From NCBI GenBank assembly GCA_019918135.1, contig WBZZ01002737.1, positions 158,501 through 222,500 of the forward strand: a DNA stretch of 64,000 nucleotides, in the 5' to 3' direction. Position 1 is the stretch's first letter. Every line of letters begins with the position of its first letter. Made by a program: the position numbers and the translations under genes. The stretch is from Paulinella micropora. Lineage: Eukaryota > Cercozoa > Imbricatea > Euglyphida > Paulinellidae. Shown here in pieces: positions 9,719 through 19,346 of this stretch. The notes under the pieces were generated by a model. The model was not told the origin of the DNA and did not search any database. It saw only the letters and a list, made by a program, of their open reading frames with translations.

Positions 9719-9870
9719 AGCATAGTTTAAAGAGGGGAGTATAGATACTAGCTTTAGTATAACTAGCTAGTGTGTGTGGCCTTCTATCAGTGAGCCTTTC
9801 TCTGTCCTTTTTTTTTTGGAGTGATTCCCTCTAACGGGAAGCGCTGCCATTTTTTTCATGTGTATTTCAA
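9719..9870 (+). repeat. Conserved 5'-terminal block of the SET/DUF7869 element
   Basis: About 150 bp shared almost base for base with 37231-37372, 38699-38842 and the reverse complement of 31112-31243. It contains GAGGGGAGTATAG, AGCTAGTGTGTGTGGC, TCTATCAGTGAGCC, a T-rich run and CTAACGGGAAGCGCTG. It may carry the promoter and 5' UTR; that is inferred from position only. Confidence 0.7.
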
Positions 9871-9891
9871 ACTTTAGGTATGCCATGCTGA

Positions 9892-12800
9892 GGGAGCAAG
9901 GCGCCGATATATGTGGCACACCGTGGTGGTGGCTACGGAGTCTTTGCTGATAAATACCTTCCTCCTTCTTTTCAGCTTGGGCTCCTCGAACCAGGAGGAA
10001 AGTCTTTGCGTGCTGCAGATCATGCTGCATTTTCTGATCATTTCACTATGAAAATTGGGAGTTCCCTGCAAACAGGGATGCATCCAATTAAATTCATTAA
10101 CGAATCGAGCAGGAATGCAATGCATCTCATCAACTCTTCATCGCAAGGGTTCAACAAGCTCGACGAGGACACTTGCCGACCGAACGTGAAGGTAAATTAT
10201 GTTAGTTGTTACATACATCCATGCAATGTAAGTTTTTGTTACGTGTGTTGTATTTTTTCTATAAATATTGTTGTAAATAATGTCAGGTCAGCAAGGGTAC
10301 TCCTATTGTGACTGTCACCACCGCAATATCGAAAGATCAAGAGATTTTGCTCAGCTATGCGCCTAATCCAGACCTAGAGATAGCTACGCTGCCAAGCGAT
10401 GCACATCCGGTCTGGTTGAAAGAGGCTGCCAAGGAAAGAGCTAAAATCCCAGTTTTCCTGTTCGAGACTGACATTGGTCATGTATGTTTCATCGTTCCTG
10501 AGAAAGAACATCCGCTTCCACTTAAGTCAATTTCCTTGCTTCATGAAGCAAAGGTTGAACTTTTAGCGTCGGTCAGCAGTATTAGTTCTGATGGAAAGCA
10601 ACCGCTCTCCAGGTCATCATCTATTCCGCCGGAAAAAAAGAGGAAGCTTCTCGACAGCGTGTCCTCAATTTCAGATAGTCGCCGCACGCTTCTGCCCAGG
10701 GAAAGCTCGGACATTACAGTCATCACAGAAAAATCAAGTTTGAGTGATGCACAGGTAAAAAATAAATAAATGAAAATTATTACTGAGAAGATTCTTTTTT
10801 ACAGGCCGGTGTTCCTGACGTTGATGCTAACCTCGACAGCTGGAAACAGTCAGACAGTTCTACTGTCACTACAGGATATGATGTTAGTAGCTGCAGCAGC
10901 TCTAGACTATATCTTCCTACTGGCTCCATGGTAATTTTTTTTCTCTACCTGTCTATGTTCATGCTGGTTAATGTTCATAAGCGATCTTGTTTGCGTAGAA
11001 CGTCGACGAAGAGTGTTCAGATACGGATTCAAACGGTGATGCTGCATCTATCAACCCTGGATTGCTTCCTCCTCTGGTCTGCGTGGACGATGCGGAATTA
11101 TCCAACGAGCTTCGATTGAACTTCGACGAGCTTATGGAATCGAATGAGCTGTTGTATAACATCATGAGATTATCACCAATTCCTTACAGCAGACCACGTA
11201 AGAATCCAACGCGCCCCTACACGATGAAAAGTCGCACGAAAGGTGCAGTGAAGCTTCAGAGACCGTCTGCGCTCCAAAAACTGTTGGGGATTACCTTCGC
11301 CGACTTGGACAGGGAAGTTAAGTCTGTCTGCTGCAAAAAGTGGAAGTGTTATTCATTTATCGACACGCGTGATGTGCTTTACACGAGAGCGAAGAATGCG
11401 TCATCGTCTCTCAGTGAGCTTTATTCTTGGGCAGCTTCGCAGCTTGAATCGTTTCAAACAAAAACTGGATCGTTTCAGTATATGTATTTAACGGAGGCTG
11501 TGTGCAAAGTAGCCTGGCAGCGTATCTACGGGATCGGTGATAAAGTTTTGTCAAGAGCACACAAACTTCTTGCAAATAACACGAAGGTTTTGACAAAAAG
11601 CTACTCAACCGTTCCTGAAACAGAAGATGTGATAGCAGTATTACTCTGCGAGAAGTTCATGGAGAGTTACCCGGAGATATGCAGCGACGGAATATGGAGG
11701 ATGCAAGAAATGGCTCAGGACGCAGGAGTCCAAAACTATGTTCGCGAGAATTGGAAAGATATGTGCCTTCGGTTTGGTTGTTCGAAACGAGTTGATCCAA
11801 ATAATCCTCCGACAGACAATACGATCAACAAAGTTTGGCGCATGGATTTTCCGCACGTCAAGTTTGTCAGAGGTATTATGCATATTTTCGTTATCATTAC
11901 TTATTACAGGTTTGTTTTGCAGAAGGAGATTTCTCAAAATGCGAGATCTGCACAGAGCTTGCTGCTGATCATTCTAACGGTTTCAGGACTGAAGTAGAAG
12001 CTCAAGAATGGCGTCGCCGTAGCAGGCTTCATCACAAAATTCACAGGGCGTGCCGCGTTGCCAGCATGCAGCGCAAGAAGGCAGCACCAGCAGATTTTGC
12101 TGCCACAGTCATATCAGCCGATATGAAACCGCCAGTGAAGATCCCATCTTGCCGCCGCGCCGCGAAAGATTTCAAAGGAAAAATTGTGTTTCGCCTTTGC
12201 GTTGGAATCAATACCTGCTACACTACCGATACGCATTTTATTCTGACTGACGTACCTTGAAGGCGCGGTAGAACACGGCGCGAACAGCAACATTACTATG
12301 CTTGCCGCACTTTTACATTGGCAACTTTGGAACCCTCGCACAATGCAAGCGTGGAAATTATATCTTGAGTGGGACGGAGCTGGTGATAACACCGCGTGGG
12401 CGATGCTGGGTTTCCTTGGGCTCAATGTCGTTGACAGAGGAATCCGTTTCCAAGTAGAGTCACATCGCAAGCCACCAGGGCACGGGCACGATGGAGATGA
12501 TCAGGAATTTTGAGTTATGGATATCGGGTGGAAGAGCACCTTCCTGACAACTAACATCGCTCAAGCGTTATTAAAGCTCATTCTTGCATTCAAGAAGCAG
12601 CACAAGAAGAGGCATGTGCTGGTTGTTCTCGGATGTAACTACGACTGGATGACTCATTTTAGCCCGTGTATGAACAAGAGTTTCAAAAACTACAACAAAC
12701 CCTTGGCATATAGAATCACCAAGAAAGATCCTGACGCTTTGCCGACTGTAGAGATCGCTACTTGGGGAGACGCACAGGATTTTCATGGAGTGCGTGATGA

Positions 12801-14028
12801 TCCCAGAAAAGAACCGATCAATTTGTTTATCGGACGCCCCGGTAATAATATTATCTATCTTTCTCTTTCTCTCTCTCTCTCTCTCTATCTATCTCTCTCT
12901 CTCTCTCTCTCTTTCTCTCGTTCTATCTATCTATCTATCTCTCTCTCTATTTATGACAGCGACCGACATGCCTCCCAAGCTTCCAGTCGGCTACTTCGTC
13001 AATCCGCGCCTGAAGAAGGATATTCATGCTTTGGCTACTAAATACCTAGGACCGGATGAGCGAGCACATGTGGAGGAAATGTTAGCAGGTGGAAATTTGA
13101 ACAGAGTAGAGGTGGATGGAGATTACTTCGAAGGCGGCCAGCCCGGCCGTCCTGCTCATATGTCCTGTGTCGATGCAAAAGGCAAGGAATGGAGAGCAGA
13201 ATTTCGATTTATCGACGAGCTACCTGTAAATTGGATGGAGTTGCCTCAAGAACGACAGGAGAAAATGAACGCACTTACGCGTTTGACCGATGAAGAGCTG
13301 CTGTCCTTACCACGCACTTATTCTGTTAATGAAGGACGTCCTCCAGCTCACCCGAGATGGCGTGGTGCAAGACAGCTTACTAGCGAAGAAAAGCAGGAGC
13401 AGGATTTAGCATTTGGAAATGCTTCTGAGCCTTGGCGGAAAATTCTCACGTTGCTAAGATCGTCAGAGGAAAAAAAGCAATTTGCGTCCAAGCAGATGGT
13501 AGTTAGCGAATTGAAATCATGGATGAGAATGCATGGTGCTGCAACGCAAAACTCCGATCGGAAACAGTTCAAGAAGGCAGAGCTTATTGAACAAGCGTGG
13601 AACCATTTCGAACGATGCGACTGTGGGTTCCCTGAGGAAGAAGAGCTTGGTGCTGCTCAGCCTGCAGAACCAGTGGCAGATTCAGAGGATGACTTATCTG
13701 ATACTTCATCTTCCAGTTCATCAACTGACTCATCGTCTGATCGATCTTCTGGTTCAGAGGAAGAAAAGCATGGTATTAGTTTTCTTCTTCTTCTTCTTCT
13801 TCTTCTTCTTCTTCTTCTTCTTCTTCTTCTTCTTCTTCTTCTTCTTCTCCTCCTTAACATGATGCTATCCATATTGTAGATGATTCAGATCGCTCCGACG
13901 CAAGTTGGAGAATGCGTAACTCAGGAATCCGTTTGCGCGGACGTCGCCGCGCACGTCGTGCTGCGGGTGGACGTGGACGTGGACGTGGACGTGGACGTGG
14001 ACGTGGACGTGGACGTGGTCGTATGTGA
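9892..14028 (+). pseudogene. SET-domain plus DUF7869-like multi-exon protein, copy A (broken)
   Basis: Exons by GT-AG sites and frame: about 9892-10191, 10287-10754, 10805-10930, 10999-11872, 11923-12841, 12960-13772, 13880-14028. Exons 1-2 read as a SET-like domain: GGGYGVFADKY, FINESS/LINSSS, CRPNV, then EILLSYAPN, matching the GxG, substrate and (N/E)xxxDY regions of lysine methyltransferases. Exon 4 ends with VWRMDFPHV and exon 5 opens with a KCEIC pair; then follow LEWDGAGDN and PPGHGHDGDDQEF, parallel to the D-N and VGHTHEDID motifs I know from DUF7869 proteins. Exon 7 has an unknown domain and a Ser/Glu-rich stretch; exon 8 ends in GR repeats. Lesions: a TGAC duplication near 12246 shifts the frame, and a TGA at 12511 replaces the Arg codon of copy D. 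No in-frame ATG opens exon 1, so an upstream exon may be missing. Confidence 0.65.
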
Positions 14029-14603
14029 TTATTTTTTTTGAAGGAATTTTTCTGGGTCAGACTTTTTTCATAATGGTTTTTGTCTAGGGCAACTGCAACT
14101 GTAACGCTTCTTCTAAAAACTGAAATTAGAAATTTGTTTAACTCTGATAATGCACCAGAATCTGATGTGAAGCGTCCTCCCTCCGACCAACCCCCCCCCT
14201 CCCCCCCCCCTCCCCCCTCTACGTACCAGCATACGTCACAGCGGGCAAACAGAATTTTTTGAAGGTAAAACCATGTCTTAATATAGTAAAATGCTTAATA
14301 TAAGCAAGAATAAACAGTAAAAGCAAATTCTGCATGTTCGGCATTGTTATCATCATAGATTCATGGTAGCCGGGACTATGAAAAAGTAGAAAAATTACCG
14401 TGTCGGACCGGTTCCTGCCCACCTCTGAAGATGAAGTTAAAGTGTATTACAATGAATAAAAACATATTTTAATATTATTTTTATATGTTCTGCAATCAGG
14501 GAATTCATTTCCTTTCATTTCCTTACGTTTTCAAAAAAATCCATATACTTCATCGAAAATTTCGGAAAAAGGGATACCCTCAAGATTGTCGAATGTTTAG
14601 TTA
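14029..14603 (+). repeat. Conserved 3'-terminal block of the SET/DUF7869 element
   Basis: Contains a C/T-rich tract with long C runs (14189-14220), then about 330 bp conserved among all copies, including GTCGGACCGGTTCCTGCCC and the last bases CGAATGTTTAGTTA. No ORF is credible. Sequence conservation stronger than in the coding part suggests a functional end, e.g. a transposition or 3'-processing signal. Confidence 0.65.
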
Positions 14604-16907
14604 TATTAGACAAACAAACGCAAACATAACACCAACCACATCAAAACAAGCCTATCGCTCGAGCTATCATGCCAATCACTCACACAATCAACAAGTAAAA
14701 GTAAATAGATATAAACTTCATGACAAAGCGACCAAAGCACATCAAGATATGATATCAACATAGTACGTATTACTCGCAAAACAATAATCTCGCCAACATA
14801 AGAACAATGGCACAGACGTCATCAAACCCAGCCATGACATACTAAAATGCAAGCCAATCATATCAGGCCATGCCATGCGAGATAAACACATAATTTATGT
14901 AAGCGGTAACAAAAAATAAGAACAGAAAACAAACTTAGTTATGGTATGCTGAACGACAACAAAAAAACAACATGGACGATATTTGAATTACAAAACGACC
15001 ATTACAAGTCAAAACGAAGCAAAAACCAGCAAATGATCAACAATATGCAATAAACAGCCCTAGCTATGCTTATCGCTCATTTACCGCCGCTTAACTGTCT
15101 ACACGCCCCCTCATCTTGCCTATGTCCTAGTCACATATGTGTATATAAGCTATATACATGACACATGAGTTATGCAACGCACTAACACACATGATGCACG
15201 TCCCGCGCTGCGCAAACATGCAACATTTGTCAATAAGGCACATACGTGTTAAGCATATTGTTTTTACTTTAATTTCTGATTCCTGATTCGTCTTAGTCTA
15301 TCTTGTCTGACGTGACGCTCCTGTCTAAGCTACCAGCTGACATATACATCGCATTGACATTGTAATTATCCCCACCATGACAAAATACCATACAAACACG
15401 CGCAAAACATCCCTGCTCATGTTTCATACAGTCATTTATCACCAAACATCGCTATGCAAAGCACACAAGAAAATTAGTACATGACAAACTAATATCCTTG
15501 AATTCGCGCTATATACTTCTGCATTACAGCTGTACTGCTTCTATCCTGAGCTGTTATAGCTATCCACTAACTATGCAGATGGAAAAACTACTCTGGGTCA
15601 ATTAAATTATCTGCTTTTTACATTAAAACTTGTTTTAGAGTTAAATCAGTGACATAGAGCATCATCAGCCAACCATAGACCATCGATACCGGCAAACGCA
15701 CCATATCGCCTGTCTACCTGGCTATCCTCGCAACTACAACACAATTCAACCCTAGTTGAGCTAACCCCAGCTAGCCTGCTGCGCTATATACTCCCAATCT
15801 AGCCTTGAGTACTATTAGTTACTACAGCACCCGCTTTAGTTACCTTAGAAACTCATTCCTTAGAACTAGACTCTCGTACAGCCTGCGCCTCCCTCGCTAA
15901 GTTACTCAACAACTGTTCTAAGACTAGCTTCTGCGACTACTTGGCTAATCTTAGCTCGCTTTAGTACTATTACTCCCTCCTAGTACTAATGCCTGTGTCC
16001 TAGACACCCCCCGAGCTCCTAGACCGCAGCTATCTTACTTTAGCTGTCAGCCATACCTATAGCTATCCGCCATCATGCCCACCTGTATGTTAAGACATAC
16101 GCCATCGCGCAGACCCCGTGGAAAAAGGTCTCTCTGATAGCAATAGTTCAATACACGACTACTCACTACTCCCTAGACAACAACTCGCAGCAACTACCGA
16201 TCAAAAGACAACATGTAACATAGCTCTGCAACCATATGACCATCATACGTACACGAGTACGCACGCGGACTGACAGAACAAATCCTGTCTGCTGCATTAC
16301 CACGCTACACGCTGCAAACACTGTCGAAATGATAACAATACTTACTACCAATAAAATAGGTGACCAAACCATCTCACAGCTATAAGACTAATCGATCTAA
16401 GCTGATTACCGACTTATTACCTTAGGAATTAATGTTATGTCTACGTTACGAGGCTAGCATTAAATTAACTTCCTTGACAGCTACTAGCTCTCTGCTTACT
16501 TCCTTCCTTAGCTAAGTATTAGTTCTAGCTCAGATTAGGGTTACTAAAGCACTTTAGAAAAACTCTCAGCACACTGCGCGACATAGCCCCGCCGCAGTGC
16601 CACGCCAAGACACATGCCTCGTCCTACTCGGCGCTAACTAATCTAAGGCCCTGCGGCTAAAGCTATGCTTTTCTATCCCTTAAGCAAAAGCCTGCTGCTA
16701 TCGCCCTAAACTGAATTATGCGATAATGTATCAATGCTGCCTGACTGCCTCACAACCTAAAGGCTATCCTGCTGCTATGGACTAGACGCACACACGCAAA
16801 CACCCAGGCATTCCCCACACATGAGTAGTAATCATACGTTCATGCGCAAACAAAGCCAAGAGCGCATATAAGTAGACAATGCTCCTCTATATCTGTCTAT
16901 CTACCCC
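14604..16907. other. 2.3-kb non-coding block, shared with the right arm
   Basis: No gene is seen in either strand. The plus strand is G-poor and A/C-rich at its start, and further on is crowded with CTAG, TAGC and AGCT tetramers. It is duplicated inverted at 24058-26356 with very high identity. A long non-coding RNA, a decayed repeat or a structural region are all possible. Confidence 0.6.
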
Positions 16908-18579
16908 CCTCTCACTTATCTATCACTATCGTATGCGTGTATGATGTAACATGATGTGACCGGAAAAAGAGGTGAAGTCATGCGTGAGAAGGTCATATGA
17001 CTAAAACATTACAACATGAAAGTTTCATATTATGACAAATCAATCAACAACCTACATACAGACTCATCATCAGTGCATGCATCAATGAGGACACATGCTA
17101 TGCTAGAGACAGACAATCATACATTTGAACAAGAACATCACTGTCTTGACAATATACTTGCTCTCTCCACCCTCTGTCGTAAGACTATCACGCTGTACTG
17201 ACGTCTGTATTGATTGTCGCTGCTCGCTGACTATCCTGACTACACACATATAGCTATTATTTAGTAAATTAAGAACTGACTGTTAGTTATGCTATGGTTA
17301 TTCGTTCTTGTGCTAATAGTGTCTCTCTCTCTCTCTTAACTTGACTTACGCTGACTACAGTCTAGACACACAACACAACGCGCATATGTATATCTGAGCT
17401 ATCAACCACAACAAACATGCCTCACTAGCCTATCTGTCGTCTAGCTATGTGTAACATGCCTGCAAACCCACAAACAAACATAAGCACTGCTTATCCTTGC
17501 CTGCCTAAGCATGTCGAGCTCCTGCTGCGCTCTTACTGCCTATGCACATGACATGTCACTACACACAATCAAGTCATTGTTAAAACATGACGCATGCATC
17601 CACTAACTTTCCTAGTAGTTGCGCACGCCCTATCTGCCAACATACAGTAAGCATAAACATAAAACAAAGTGACATTGAACAACTATACCGACTTAATTGA
17701 CACATTCATACAGACACATGTCTGGTCCTTTTGAATACATTGACTCAACACCACGCAATACATACATGGCTGTCTGTCGCCTTATCTGTGTCTGCGTTAG
17801 CTATTCTATGCAGCTTAGCATTCTTGTTCTATGCAGCTTACCATTCTTTACAGCTAGTTTACTTCTGCTAACTGTCTAGCTTGGTAGCTTACTGCTTACA
17901 CAGCTCGTTCTTGCTATGTTTTGTGGCTCTGACTCATCTCACCCCCCTTTTGCCTATCCGCTAGACTACCTGCCGTTAGAGTGGATAGTGGATGGGTAAA
18001 AATAAATCTGGTGGCTCTATACTCTCTCCTGCGTTTTTCTACTCTCTGTAGCTATCTGGCTATTTACTATTACTTAATCTAAACTACAGAAATACAGCAA
18101 ACATTAGGAAGAGAATACTTACCTGTTTCCCGGAGTCATGACTGACGACACAATGAATATTGTGTCCATCTAACCTGACCTTCACTGTTCTATCGTTAGT
18201 ACCTCTACTGCTAGCTAGCTATCGGGGTAATACTATGGTAGCAATACAACGAGTGATGTAGAATTTTACAAACACACACGTACAACAACGCCCCAACAAC
18301 TATTAACATAGGTATGTAGCTGAATGAAATGTAGATCAAGCAAAGACACATACATCACTGTCATCATGCAACACAATTCAATGCGACACACGACAACAAC
18401 ATTCCTAGCTATCTCGCTGTCTAGTATGTCACTGTGCTGTAAAGGAAACATATTATTTAGCACATAGTATATATAATATGCTATTATATAATATAGTAAG
18501 ACTAAATAACCGCTGCAAAATGGGTAACAAGTGTGACACAAATGTGACATAATATGACACAAATACTTTGAGGTAAAAT
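16908..18579. other. Non-coding region unique to the loop
   Basis: Same base composition and tetramer bias as the preceding block, but with no partner in the right arm. It includes a (TC)n run at 17323-17335. No supported gene; short frames are at chance level. The right end, near 18580, joins a truncated viral penton gene; AT-rich palindromic sequence lies at 18465-18500. Confidence 0.55.
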
Positions 18580-19276
18580 GTCGTCAGTCAAATAAAACCT
18601 AAATACATTATTTGAATTGGCGGACAGTCTTTTGCCATACTCCGACCAGCTTCCATCGTAGATAACAGAGCCAAACGGGATTTTGTTAGCGGTATATATT
18701 TCTTGGATCACATGGTTATCACCTTCGCCAATGAGGTCCGACTGTAGATATAATGTTTTTTCACCAGTTAATATTATGACGTTTGGAGACCTAATGGTAT
18801 TATTAGCGAAGAAATATGTTCAGTCGCGGTCAAAACCCATTACTTCGTGAATACGTGTTTCGGTGTCAAATATAAACCGTGGTTGAATTCCTAGGTTGCC
18901 CGCTACGGTAAATAATAACTTGCCGTCTTCTGGGTCAGTGTTTGTATTGTTGCTCGTTATCGTGTATGTGTAATTGTTGGGGCTTTCTGCGGTTAGCACC
19001 TCGGCCAGCTTATTTTTTTAAGTTATTCATCGTGTAGTTGCCCTCGGGTATCGTAATGAGTGCCTCGTATCCATCTTCACTCAGAGTAAAAGTGTTGTAA
19101 GGACTTGCCACGGAGTAATACGATTTCGGAACATACATATGTAAAATTTTACAATGTGTCGGGTTGTCTAACCCTTTCATATCAATGGAGTGAGTGAAAT
19201 CACTGTCCGTGCCGTTTATCCTATTTTTGCTATTTATGTAATAGATACCACTACTTCGCCCGCCTCTATAATCCAT
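18580..19276 (-). pseudogene. PLV/virophage minor capsid (penton) protein, broken
   Basis: From the ATG at 19276 the protein starts with an RGGRSSGIYYINSKNRING-type segment, then KILHMYVPKSYYSV, NTFTLSEDGYEALITIPEGNY, all typical of penton proteins of virophages and polinton-like viruses (single jelly-roll vertex capsomer). An extra A in a run of seven (RC of 19012-19018) shifts the frame after NNLKK. The other frame continues with KLAEVL and VMGFDRD, meets a TGA near 18825, then goes on to DLIGEGDNHVIQEIY, PFGSVIYDG and FRFYLTDD. After that (about 18580) similarity is lost, so the C-terminus is missing. The major capsid gene, often adjacent, is absent. Confidence 0.75.
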
Positions 19277-19346
19277 CGCACCTCCAATTGAGTTTATATA
19301 TAGGAAAATATATTTTTGTTTTTATTTGAATATTTACTGGCGGGGT

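Larger units (their letters stand above)
9719..14603 (+). mobile_element. SET/DUF7869-like element, copy A
   Basis: Boundaries come from comparing copies. The 5' end (AGCATAGTTTA and ~150 bp after it) recurs at 37231, 38699 and, inverted, at 31243. The 3' end (about 330 bp finishing CGAATGTTTAGTTA) recurs at 41150 and, inverted, at 26357 and 59895, after which flanks differ. A 4.9-kb element carrying one multi-exon gene follows. No reverse transcriptase, DDE transposase, tyrosine recombinase or Helitron helicase was seen in it. The mobilising enzyme is unknown, unless the DUF7869-like core is it. Confidence 0.7.
6531..16907 (+). repeat. Left arm of a large inverted duplication
   Basis: Read in reverse complement this block matches about 24058-35130: purine tract and its gene, palindromic units, SINE cluster, SET/DUF7869 element and the 2.3-kb non-coding block, in the same order. 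The inner edge is sharp: identity stops after ATCTACC at about 16907, where the partner continues into a SINE-like repeat. The outer edge lies inside the C/T tract near 6531, right after viral sequence. Arms are nearly identical over unique sequence but differ in microsatellite length and SINE number. Confidence 0.8.

Noticed and set aside
9911-9913. Start codon of the SET-coding exon
   Set aside because: The frame begins at GTG (Val) without an in-frame ATG, and a stop lies at 9889; a splice acceptor just upstream is more likely than a start.
16166-16372. A 68-residue membrane protein in the non-coding block
   Set aside because: It is duplicated at 24587-24793 only because the arms are duplicated; no other support, and length is at chance level.
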